Source: Lentimicrobium sp. (GTDB lineage Bacteria > Bacteroidota > Bacteroidia > Bacteroidales > Lentimicrobiaceae). From it: 6,981 nt of DNA. Position numbers and translations under genes: made by a program. The DNA lies in the NCBI GenBank assembly GCA_013336205.1, contig JAAXUD010000141.1, forward strand, positions 1 through 6,981, read 5' to 3'. The notes beneath the pieces are model-generated. The model was not told the origin of the DNA and made no database searches. It saw nothing but the letters and a program-made list of their open reading frames with translations. This document shows, piece by piece, positions 1 through 6,395 of the stretch (positions are counted from its first letter, which is position 1; each line of letters starts with the position of its first letter).

Positions 1-1
1 T

Positions 2-85
2 GTTGTTGTGCTACCTGCCGGAACACGCCTGAAAAAAAACGGATCAAAGCTGATGGCCGGCGAAACGGTTATCGCATATAAATAA
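2..85 (+). CDS. C-terminal end of an unidentified upstream gene (partial, 5' end outside window)
   Basis: This frame is open from the left edge to a TAA at 83-85 and gives 27 residues, starting VVVLPAGTRL and ending GETVIAYK. The alternation of hydrophobic and polar residues with Gly and Pro turns suits a final beta-sandwich strand pair, as found at the C-termini of many glycoside hydrolases. That would fit a PUL, but it is inference from 27 residues and no family can be named. The stop lies 44 bases before the preferred SusC start with no intrinsic terminator between them, so co-transcription with the SusC/SusD genes is plausible. The other two forward frames are less protein-like in composition. 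A chance open frame of this length cannot be excluded. Confidence 0.5.
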   Translation, partial: VVVLPAGTRLKKNGSKLMAGETVIAYK

Positions 86-129
86 AAATAAAGCGTCCCG
101 GTATTGTGAAATCTAATAACCACGATAAT

Positions 130-3100
130 ATGAAAAGACTGATACTTTTGGTAACAATGCTGCTTGCAACAGGGCTGATCTATGCCCAAAAGGTTGTGGA
201 GGGAACTGTATCCGATGCCAAAACAGGGGAAACCCTGATTGGTGTTACGATACAGATTAAGGGGACCGTTATTGGCACAACCACCGACATCTATGGCAAG
301 TACAAGCTGTCATCGGATCAGTTGACAGCCACCTCCATCCTGCTGTTTTCTTACATCGGATACACGCCGGTGGAACAGGTGGCAGGCAGCCTCACGGTGA
401 TTGATGTTAAACTCACTCCCGAACAAACCATGCTGGACGAAGTGGTTGTAATCGGTTATGGAACCGCTAAAAAACGAAATGTTTTAGGCGCCGTTACTAC
501 GGTAAACAGTAAAGATCTTGTTCAGTTGCCTGTTGCAGATGCCGCCCAGGCATTACAGGGCCGCGCAGCCGGAGTGTTGGTAACGCAAAATACCGGCGCG
601 CCCGGTGAAGGGGTTTCGGTCCGCATCCGTGGAACCGGTTCCATTAACTCCAGCAATGATCCGCTTTACATTGTTGATGGTATTGCCACCACCGATGCGC
701 TGAATATTATATCGCCCGGAGATATAGAGAGCATGACTGTTCTTAAAGATGCTTCTGCAGCGGCTATCTACGGATCCCGTGCCAACAACGGAATTGTGCT
801 GATTACAACAAAAAAAGGCAAAAAAGGTGAAAACAAGATTACCTACCGCGGACAGACAGGTATTCAGAGAGCTACACGGTTAACCCCAATGGTAAATACG
901 GCCGATTATATTACAATCTACAACGAAGCAGCTACCAACGACAATGCATTTCTACCGTCCACGTTGCACCGTCCGCTTATTTCATCAGAAGATGCTGCCG
1001 GATTCGCCGATGTAAACCATGTAGATGAGTTGCTCCAGATGGCGCCCATTAATTCGCACGAGTTTTCCCTTTCAGGAGGTTCGGAATCGACCAATTACAT
1101 GATGTCAGCTTCATTCTTCGACCAGAAGGGTATAATAAAAGGTTCGGGATACACCCGTGGAACAGTCAGGCTGGATGCAAATACGGAGGCCAACAAATGG
1201 CTTACCGTTGGCGTAAGCATGCTGGTCGGGCTTTCGAGCAACGATATCATCGGAAGTTCAGGTGATGGCGCCGGAGGAAATGGCGGAAGCGTAATCCGCT
1301 ATGCATTTTTCCGCAATCCTGCCATTCCGGTTCGTTTTGAAGATGGCCGCTTTGTTGACCGTCCGGCAGAGTACTTTACCGATCCTGTTACAGGTGAATG
1401 GAGACAGAAGTTTGATTCGTTCCTGGGAGATGGATACAATCCGATTGGTATGAGCGAATTAAACGACAACACCCGAAAAGACGACAGCTATCTCGGCAAG
1501 GCTTACTTTGTAGCTAAAATCACGGAGAAGCTAAAATTTACTACCAATATCGGGATGGATTACCGCAATTCGAACAGCCGGAAGTTTAACCCCACCTGGG
1601 GAACCCTGGACCGCATCAATGCTAAAAACGGACTGGACATCAACAACATACGCACGTACAACTGGATGATAAACAACCTGTTGAATTACGAAACGAATTT
1701 TGGAGAATCGCATACTTTTTCAGCCATGCTTGGATTTGAAGCCATTAAAAACGGAGGAAAATCCATGTACGCCAGCGATTCTGACTTCCCCATAGAACAA
1801 GAGGAACTCATTTATATCGGCAACGGACTTGGCAACAAAATGACCAGTTCTGGTGAATGGGCTTCAACGCTCGCGTCATTTTTTGGAAGGGTCAATTATG
1901 ACTACAAAGGGAAATACTACGCCTCAGCCACACTGCGCAGGGATGGTACTTCGAGGTTTATCGAAGACAACAAATGGGGAACTTTTTATTCTCTCTCTGC
2001 AGGCTGGGTGTTGAAACAGGAGGCTTTCCTTCAGGATGTTTCATGGCTTGAAAATCTCAGACTTCGTGCCGGATATGGCGCCATCGGAAATCAGGAGATC
2101 AGCCTGTATGCCTACAGCGACAGAATTTCACCCTACTACGATTATCCGTTTGGTAATGTGCCCAACAGTGGGTATGCACAAAGTGCGCTCGGTAATAAAA
2201 ACCTGAAATGGGAAACCAGTTACCAGTACAATGGAGGTGTTGACGCAGAACTCTGGAAGGGTGCATTGGCACTCTCAATTGATTACTTCTATAAAGTAAC
2301 GGATGATATGCTGGTTACAGCCTCAAATCCTCCTTCGGTAGGCTATGCTGAAGATCCATGGATCAACAACGGATCGGTATTGAACTCCGGTCTTGAAATG
2401 GAGGCATTGTATCGCAAGAATCTTAAAGAATGGGGTTTCACTATCGGTGGAAACATAGCCTTCCTGCATAATGAGGTTCTTGACCTCATCGCTCCATTCG
2501 CAAGGGGAAGGGTCGAAACCGGAGTTGATATCACCAAAACCGAAATCGGACAACCCATTGGTTCATTCTACATGCTTGAAATGGACGGAATTTTCCAGAA
2601 TGAAACCGAAATATTACTTTCAGCTTTCCAGGGTAGCAACATACACCCCGGTGATGTTAAATTTAAAGATCAGAATGGAGATGGTTATATCGACAACAAT
2701 GACAGGGTGCATCTTGGAAGTGCCATCCCGAAACTTACTGCCGGCATTAACATGACCGCTAATTATAAGAACTTTGATATGAGCATCTTCTTCCAGGGAA
2801 CTTATGGGAATAAAATATATATCCAGATCAACCAGGATATCGAAGGTTTTTATCGCGGATTCCCCGTAACACAGCGCTACTTTGATGAACGGTGGACCGG
2901 GGAAGGAACTTCCGATACCCAACCACGACCATCGTGGACCACCAAATCGAACAATGCCAGACCTTCTTCCCGTTTTCTTGAAGACGGATCTTACCTGCGT
3001 CTGAAAAACCTGCAGATTGGATACTCCATTCCTGAGAAAGTGCTCAAAATCGCAAAGATTGCTAAGACAAGGGTATTTATATCGGGCACCAACCTGTGGA

Positions 3101-3243
3101 CTTTGACCAAATTTTCAGGACTTGACCCTGAAATGACAGTCAGTGATAACTCGAAAAATGAAGGTGACCTTGCAAAAGGGATTGATTGGGGAACCTATCC
3201 TTCTGCAATGACCATCATGTTTGGAATTGACATCACATTTTAA
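130..3243 (+). CDS. SusC/RagA-family TonB-linked outer membrane transporter
   Basis: This is the outer membrane beta-barrel that imports glycan oligomers with its SusD partner, using energy passed by TonB-ExbBD. The chosen ATG gives 1037 residues, a normal length for the family. Residues 1-19 form a signal peptide (Lys2-Arg3, a Leu-rich core, then IYA before Gln20). A carboxypeptidase-regulatory-like domain spans about 22-97, the TonB-box-like LDEVVVIGYG is at 102-111, and the plug domain runs to about 235 with PLYIVDGI (178-185) and the SusC signature beginning DIESMTVLKDASAAAIYGSR at 198. The rest is barrel, ending in a terminal Phe (IDITF) as outer membrane proteins do. A DQNGDGYIDNND loop (847-858) resembles a calcium-binding loop and is common in the family. 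A GTG at 106 would add eight polar residues before the signal peptide; ATG 130 gives a conventional signal and is preferred. SusD begins 12 bases after the stop, so the pair is almost certainly co-translated. The family assignment is secure; the substrate is not shown by sequence. Confidence 0.97.
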   Translation: MKRLILLVTMLLATGLIYAQKVVEGTVSDAKTGETLIGVTIQIKGTVIGTTTDIYGKYKLSSDQLTATSILLFSYIGYTPVEQVAGSLTVIDVKLTPEQTMLDEVVVIGYGTAKKRNVLGAVTTVNSKDLVQLPVADAAQALQGRAAGVLVTQNTGAPGEGVSVRIRGTGSINSSNDPLYIVDGIATTDALNIISPGDIESMTVLKDASAAAIYGSRANNGIVLITTKKGKKGENKITYRGQTGIQRATRLTPMVNTADYITIYNEAATNDNAFLPSTLHRPLISSEDAAGFADVNHVDELLQMAPINSHEFSLSGGSESTNYMMSASFFDQKGIIKGSGYTRGTVRLDANTEANKWLTVGVSMLVGLSSNDIIGSSGDGAGGNGGSVIRYAFFRNPAIPVRFEDGRFVDRPAEYFTDPVTGEWRQKFDSFLGDGYNPIGMSELNDNTRKDDSYLGKAYFVAKITEKLKFTTNIGMDYRNSNSRKFNPTWGTLDRINAKNGLDINNIRTYNWMINNLLNYETNFGESHTFSAMLGFEAIKNGGKSMYASDSDFPIEQEELIYIGNGLGNKMTSSGEWASTLASFFGRVNYDYKGKYYASATLRRDGTSRFIEDNKWGTFYSLSAGWVLKQEAFLQDVSWLENLRLRAGYGAIGNQEISLYAYSDRISPYYDYPFGNVPNSGYAQSALGNKNLKWETSYQYNGGVDAELWKGALALSIDYFYKVTDDMLVTASNPPSVGYAEDPWINNGSVLNSGLEMEALYRKNLKEWGFTIGGNIAFLHNEVLDLIAPFARGRVETGVDITKTEIGQPIGSFYMLEMDGIFQNETEILLSAFQGSNIHPGDVKFKDQNGDGYIDNNDRVHLGSAIPKLTAGINMTANYKNFDMSIFFQGTYGNKIYIQINQDIEGFYRGFPVTQRYFDERWTGEGTSDTQPRPSWTTKSNNARPSSRFLEDGSYLRLKNLQIGYSIPEKVLKIAKIAKTRVFISGTNLWTLTKFSGLDPEMTVSDNSKNEGDLAKGIDWGTYPSAMTIMFGIDITF

Positions 3244-3255
3244 TCGCACCGGGCT

Positions 3256-4803
3256 ATGAAAAAAAATATAATCAACACTTTGGCAAAATTCAGGTATCAG
3301 TACAGGATTATCCATACTAATGGTTTCAAAAGCATAAAGCATTTTATAGCAATGCTGTTTATGATTGTTTCATTGGCATTCCTGAACGCCTGCACCGATT
3401 TTCTCACAGAGGACCTGAAAGGAAGTTTCTCATCGGAAACGTTTTACAAAAACGATAAACAGGCCTTACAGGCGGTAAACGGGGTATATCATGCCATCGC
3501 TTTCACGCGTTTCGACAACGCATTGTGGGTGATTGGCGACATTGCTTCCGACGATGCGGTAAAAGGGGGTAATCCCGGCGATCAGGCAGAAATTACCTAC
3601 ATCGATGAGTTTACTGCCGATGCCAATAATGGCATTCTCAGCAATTACTGGATTTATACCTATGAGGCCATTGCCCGTGCCAACAATGTGATCGCCAACG
3701 TGCCGGAAGTTCCTATGGATGAAGCACTTAAAAACCGCATCATCGGGGAGGCAAAATTTATAAGGGCATACAGCTATTTCAACCTGGTGAATACTTTTGG
3801 CAGGGTTCCCTTGAAACTCTTTCCACAATTATCACAGGAAGCAATCCATGTTCCCTTGAGCGAGGTTTCTGATATCTATTTTCAAATAGAGAAAGACCTG
3901 ACAGAAGCAGTGGGCGGATTGCCTGTTACATATAATTCTTCCGATATCGGTCGTGTAACCCGGGGGGCGGCCCTTGCAATGCTCGGTAAAGTAAGCCTGT
4001 ATCAGGGTAAGTGGACTGAAGCCATTGGCTATTTTCATCAGGTTGAGGCCCTGGGGTTATACAGGTTGTTGCCTCAATACGCCGATAATTTCAAACTGGC
4101 AAACGAAAACAGTGCTGAATCCATCTTTGAGATCCAGCATCTGACAAACCAGAACCCATTCACCGGAAGTGCATTGAACCAATGGTTCGCACCTCCACAG
4201 GAAGGCGGATACTATTTCAACGCGCCTACGCAAAGCCTGGTTAGTGCTTTTGAACAAAGTGCAACCGGCGAAGCAGACCCCCGACTCGATGCTTCTATTG
4301 GCCGTGATGGTCAACCCTGGTTGAATGGAGAATTGTTCAGCGCTTCGTGGTCGCCTACCGGTTACCTCACCAAAAAACACCAGCAGCCACTTTCTGAAAT
4401 ATCCTCGTCGCTTAAAGGCGATGGCGACCTGAATTACATTTATATGCGCTACGCCGATATCCTGCTGATGAAAGCCGAAGCATTCAGCGAAACCAACAAT
4501 GCCGATTCGGCAAGAGCGAATCTCAACAAAGTAAGACAACGCGCAAGGTTAAGTTACAATGGTACCCCGCCTGCTGACTTGCTTCCGGATGTAACAACAT
4601 CAGACAATAACCAGCTTAAAACTGCCATTCGCAATGAACGAAGGGTAGAACTGGCCCAGGAATTTCACCGCTATTTCGACCTGATGCGTTGGGGAAAAAC
4701 AGTTGCTGAAACCGCTCTTGGACCAGATTTTAACTACGAAACAAAACGGTATTTACCAATTCCACAAGCTGAAATTGATGCCAATCAGGCAATTAATCCA
4801 TGA
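3256..4803 (+). CDS. SusD/RagB-family nutrient-binding outer membrane lipoprotein
   Basis: This is the surface lipoprotein that caps the SusC barrel and binds incoming glycan. It has 515 residues, typical for the family. The lipobox is LNAC with Cys46 as the lipidated residue, followed by TDFL as in many SusD proteins. Family landmarks in order are the helical segment with EAKFIRAYSYFNLVNTFG (165-182), the TPR-like stretch RGAALAMLGKVSLYQGKW (236-253), RYADILLMKAEA (398-409), RNERRVELAQEFHRYFDLMR (459-478) and the closing LPIPQAEIDANQAINP (500-515). The N-terminal helix-repeat region matches the SusD-like N-terminal domain and the C-terminal half matches the SusD/RagB domain. The oddity is the signal peptide: from the first ATG, about 29 mostly polar residues precede the hydrophobic core (30-45). 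The next in-frame ATG (Met33) would leave almost no charged n-region, so the upstream start is kept. No clear ribosome binding site precedes it. Ligand specificity cannot be read from sequence. Confidence 0.97.
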   Translation: MKKNIINTLAKFRYQYRIIHTNGFKSIKHFIAMLFMIVSLAFLNACTDFLTEDLKGSFSSETFYKNDKQALQAVNGVYHAIAFTRFDNALWVIGDIASDDAVKGGNPGDQAEITYIDEFTADANNGILSNYWIYTYEAIARANNVIANVPEVPMDEALKNRIIGEAKFIRAYSYFNLVNTFGRVPLKLFPQLSQEAIHVPLSEVSDIYFQIEKDLTEAVGGLPVTYNSSDIGRVTRGAALAMLGKVSLYQGKWTEAIGYFHQVEALGLYRLLPQYADNFKLANENSAESIFEIQHLTNQNPFTGSALNQWFAPPQEGGYYFNAPTQSLVSAFEQSATGEADPRLDASIGRDGQPWLNGELFSASWSPTGYLTKKHQQPLSEISSSLKGDGDLNYIYMRYADILLMKAEAFSETNNADSARANLNKVRQRARLSYNGTPPADLLPDVTTSDNNQLKTAIRNERRVELAQEFHRYFDLMRWGKTVAETALGPDFNYETKRYLPIPQAEIDANQAINP

Positions 4804-4853
4804 TAATTCCAATCAACCAATCCTAATTAATCACCATTTAAAAACAAAAACAA

Positions 4854-5921
4854 ATGAAAAAACTAATGAAATTACAAACTTTGTTGCTTATGCTCGTTGT
4901 AAGTTCAGCATTGATCCTTGCTTCCTGCAAAGATGATGATGATGAAATCGTTCAGGGCGACAAAACCGAACTCAATGCCCTGATTGCCGAGGCAGAAGCT
5001 ATGTCTGCTGCTGCAACCAGTGCCGATTATCCTCAGTCAGCCATTGATGCTTATAATTCAACGCTGACAACCGTGAAAGCCGCCGCTGCAACCCCATTGA
5101 CACAGGCAGAAATCGATAACCTGGAAATCCAGTTAACCGTAGCCATGAATACTCTTGACTCACAGGCATATGGCTTTATTGATGAAACGCTGTATCTCAA
5201 CGCCGGATGGCATTTCGACGAAGGAACAGGCACAACAGCTACAGCCTACTCAACTGTTAAGCATGTAGGAACCTTCTTTAAAGGCAATTCTGTAATACTT
5301 GGAGCAGATGCCATGATGCCGAGCTGGACCGACGGAGTAAAAGGTGGTAAAGCCATTCTCTTAAATAAAGGCGCTCACCTTGAAGTTCCTTATACCACAG
5401 CATTCCTGCCGGCTAACATAACCATTTCAGTATGGGTAAAACCGAGTGAGATTTATGAGCACAACTATATCGTTTCACAAAATTACTGGACAGGTTACAA
5501 ACTTCAGACCCAGGGCGGTGGAAAACCGTTCTTTACTTTCAAAAAAGTGGATGGTGGTATAGTTGATGCCGATAATGAACTGGACGCTTCTGTAAAAGTT
5601 AACCAGTGGACACACCTGGTAGTTTCAGTAAATGGTACAACCAAAGAACTGAAATTTTACGTAGATGGACTGCTTACCAAAACCTGGACAGAATCGGACA
5701 AAGGCATAGGCCCGCTTACCCAAACCCTTACCAGTCCTGATCCTCAGCCGTTTATCATTGGTGGTGTAGCTACCGATGCCGAACTGGCCGCTAACTTCAT
5801 GGAATGGACCAATGCCGACAACCTCGGATACTTCAAAGGCGCTATTGATGAATTGAAAATTTACAACATAGCGCTGGCTGATGGCCAGGTTGCAAAACTT
5901 TACAATGACGAAAAGCCTTAA
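4854..5921 (+). CDS. Surface lipoprotein with FIVAR-like and LamG/concanavalin A-like domains, probable glycan-binding protein
   Basis: This 355-residue protein starts with a lipoprotein signal (MKKLMK, Leu-rich core, LASC with Cys25). Immediately after Cys25 comes KDDDDE, which matches the Bacteroidota lipoprotein export signal (Lys then acidic residues) that sends lipoproteins to the cell surface. Residues about 37-103 are Ala-rich and helical, with spacing like the FIVAR/sugar-binding helical-bundle domain found in extracellular proteins. Residues about 113-351 resemble a LamG/concanavalin A-like jelly roll: an early GWHFDEGTG motif (118-126), NITISVWVKP (188-197), WTHLVVSVNG (252-261), KFYVDG (267-272) and FKGAIDELKIYN (327-338). 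No catalytic residues of a known hydrolase family are recognisable. Its place after SusD is that of SusE/SusF-type surface glycan-binding proteins, so a carbohydrate-binding role is inferred. It follows SusD by 50 bases with an A-rich leader, and a terminator follows its stop, so it probably closes the operon. An alternative is a LamG protein with a protein-binding or scaffolding role. Confidence 0.88.
   Translation: MKKLMKLQTLLLMLVVSSALILASCKDDDDEIVQGDKTELNALIAEAEAMSAAATSADYPQSAIDAYNSTLTTVKAAAATPLTQAEIDNLEIQLTVAMNTLDSQAYGFIDETLYLNAGWHFDEGTGTTATAYSTVKHVGTFFKGNSVILGADAMMPSWTDGVKGGKAILLNKGAHLEVPYTTAFLPANITISVWVKPSEIYEHNYIVSQNYWTGYKLQTQGGGKPFFTFKKVDGGIVDADNELDASVKVNQWTHLVVSVNGTTKELKFYVDGLLTKTWTESDKGIGPLTQTLTSPDPQPFIIGGVATDAELAANFMEWTNADNLGYFKGAIDELKIYNIALADGQVAKLYNDEKP
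4932..4943 (+). repeat. (GAT)4 trinucleotide run in the lipoprotein export signal
   Basis: Four consecutive GAT codons encode Asp27-Asp30 directly after Cys25-Lys26. Slippage here would change the number of Asp residues in the surface export signal without breaking the reading frame. The run is short, so it may simply reflect selection for an acidic stretch. Confidence 0.6.
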
Positions 5922-5949
5922 CTGGTTGGTTGGTTAATAGTGTGTGTTT

Positions 5950-6010
5950 AGGGGTAAGGCTCAATAGTTCCGGCATTTTTATGATGGGAGATTGAGCCTC
6001 CCCCTTTTTT
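5950..6010 (+). terminator. Rho-independent terminator after the SusC-SusD-lipoprotein unit
   Basis: AGGCTCAAT (5957-5965) is the perfect complement of ATTGAGCCT (5991-5999). The stem continues outward through AGGGG (5950-5954) with CCCCT (6001-6005), separated from the inner nine pairs by a small TA/C internal loop. The loop is about 25 bases, and a run of six T (6005-6010) follows the right arm, overlapping the outermost pair. Lying 28 bases after the lipoprotein stop, it marks the likely end of the upstream transcript. Confidence 0.85.
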
Positions 6011-6050
6011 AAACTGATTCTTGCTTTTATTCTTACCTGTACATCAATAC

Positions 6051-6074
6051 TCACGCAAAGACGCGAAGACGCGA
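6051..6074 (+). repeat. Left inverted-repeat arm, three ACGCAAAG-like units
   Basis: After TC, the arm reads as 8-base units ACGCAAAG, ACGCGAAG and a truncated ACGCGA. It is followed by seven T (6075-6081). The small dyad CGCG-AAGA-CGCG (6062-6073) followed by the T run looks like a weak terminator, but the stem is only four pairs. Confidence 0.75.
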
Positions 6075-6092
6075 TTTTTTTGCTAATTGTAA

Positions 6093-6139
6093 GCATTTCA
6101 AATCTGAACGTTTCCTAATCCTGGCAAAGGTTGAAATGC
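6093..6139 (+). repeat. Perfect 9-base dyad inside the inverted-repeat segment
   Basis: GCATTTCAA (6093-6101) is the exact reverse complement of TTGAAATGC (6131-6139), with a 29-base loop. A smaller competing pairing joins ATCCT (6118-6122) and GAAAT (6133-6137) with ATTTC (6146-6150) and AGGAT (6151-6155), so the two structures would exclude each other. No poly-T tail follows either. Confidence 0.6.
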
Positions 6140-6155
6140 AATGCTATTTCAGGAT

Positions 6156-6206
6156 GATAAAGTCTGTTTCTGCAAAAAGGCTCTTTGCATTCCTTTGGAC
6201 TTTATC
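6156..6206 (+). repeat. Nested hairpin with 9-base outer and 6-base inner stems
   Basis: GATAAAGTC (6156-6164) is the exact reverse complement of GACTTTATC (6198-6206). Within it TGCAAA (6171-6176) pairs with TTTGCA (6184-6189) around a 7-base loop. A second TGCAAA (6207-6212), directly after the outer stem, could compete for the same TTTGCA, helped by GGCT (6179-6182) with AGCC (6218-6221). No transcript is demonstrated. Confidence 0.6.
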
Positions 6207-6236
6207 TGCAAACATAAAGCCAGCATGATTTTAATG

Positions 6237-6250
6237 TAAAACGGGTTTTA
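6237..6250. promoter_or_regulatory. 14-base dyad, possible operator or small cruciform
   Basis: TAAAAC (6237-6242) and GTTTTA (6245-6250) are inverted around a central GG. The size and shape recall operators of dimeric repressors such as the LacI family, but the usual central CpG is absent and no second copy was seen in the window. It lies about 146 bases ahead of the GH13 start. The regulatory role is speculative. Confidence 0.2.
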
Positions 6251-6279
6251 AAAGTCAACACCCAGTTATTTATGTTAAG

Positions 6280-6296
6280 ATATTGAATAACAATAT
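6280..6296. repeat. Short AT-rich hairpin ATATTG-AATAA-CAATAT
   Basis: Six perfect pairs (6280-6285 with 6291-6296) enclose a 5-base loop. An overlapping dyad GTTATT (6265-6270) with AATAAC (6286-6291) uses part of the same bases. In AT-rich DNA such dyads arise by chance more easily than the larger ones upstream. Confidence 0.45.
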
Positions 6297-6343
6297 ATTA
6301 TAGAGTGTAGACGTTGAGTTTTTACTACTAAAAAACTAATTCT

Positions 6344-6367
6344 TTGCGTCTTTGTGTCTTTGCGTGA
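6344..6367 (-). repeat. Right inverted-repeat arm, three ACGCAAAG-like units on the minus strand
   Basis: Read on the minus strand after TC, the arm gives ACGCAAAG, ACACAAAG and ACGCAA, and the last unit continues to a full ACGCAAAG ending at 6342. It differs from the left arm at three positions, each a CpG on the left and CpA here. It ends 28 bases before the GH13 start codon, so it would lie in or next to that gene's untranslated leader. Confidence 0.75.
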
Positions 6368-6395
6368 TTCTTATACCAGCGAACAATTGAAAAGT

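Larger units (their letters stand above)
6051..6367. repeat. 317-base segment bounded by 24-base terminal inverted repeats (MITE-like)
   Basis: The left arm at 6051-6074 and the right arm at 6344-6367 are inverted copies matching at 21 of 24 positions, both with TCACGCAAAGAC at the outer end. Each arm is itself built from an 8-base tandem unit close to ACGCAAAG. All three differences pair G on the left with T on the right, so a + strand transcript could pair across the full 24 bases using G-U pairs. The interior of about 269 bases has no gene and carries several perfect dyads. From memory, similar ACGCAAAG-type repeats occur between genes in many Bacteroidota. No obvious direct target duplication flanks the segment, so mobility is only inferred. 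It could instead be two independent copies of a dispersed palindromic repeat. Confidence 0.65.
5922..6395. other. 474-base non-coding interval between the lipoprotein gene and GH13
   Basis: No convincing gene lies here on either strand; the open frames are short, without plausible signals or compositions. In order it holds a small (GGTT)3 run just after the lipoprotein stop (5924-5935), an intrinsic terminator (5950-6010), and a 317-base segment bounded by inverted repeats and rich in dyads (6051-6367). A 28-base leader to the GH13 start follows. Base composition is AT-rich toward 6210-6340. I looked for the Bacteroidota promoter pattern (TTTG near -33, TAnnTTTG near -7) ahead of GH13 and found no clean match. 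Confidence 0.8.

Noticed and set aside
106..129. GTG start at 106 for the SusC-like protein, adding eight residues
   Set aside because: The added residues are polar and sit ahead of a standard signal peptide that begins cleanly at ATG 130.
2668..2703. Calcium-loop-like DQNGDGYIDNND in the SusC barrel as an unusual insertion
   Set aside because: This type of loop is common in SusC-family transporters and is not distinctive here.
3466..3828. 120-codon minus-strand open frame inside the SusD gene
   Set aside because: It is antisense to conserved SusD motifs, with no signal or domain of its own, so it is a shadow.
4057..4539. 160-codon minus-strand open frame inside the SusD gene
   Set aside because: It is wholly antisense to a strongly conserved SusD coding region and its translation has no recognisable motif.
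5842..6096. 84-codon minus-strand open frame overlapping the lipoprotein 3' end and the terminator
   Set aside because: It runs through the terminator hairpin and the left repeat arm, and its composition looks like chance.
6051..6367. CRISPR-like or transposase-bearing element suggested by the repeated ACGCAAAG units
   Set aside because: The units are 8 bases and tandem within each arm, with no spacers, no cas genes and no transposase frame.
6341..6367. TTTG repeats as a Bacteroidota promoter (-33 TTTG / -7 TAnnTTTG) for GH13
   Set aside because: The TTTG copies recur every 8 bases because of the repeat arm. None is preceded by TA at the required position, and the spacing does not fit.
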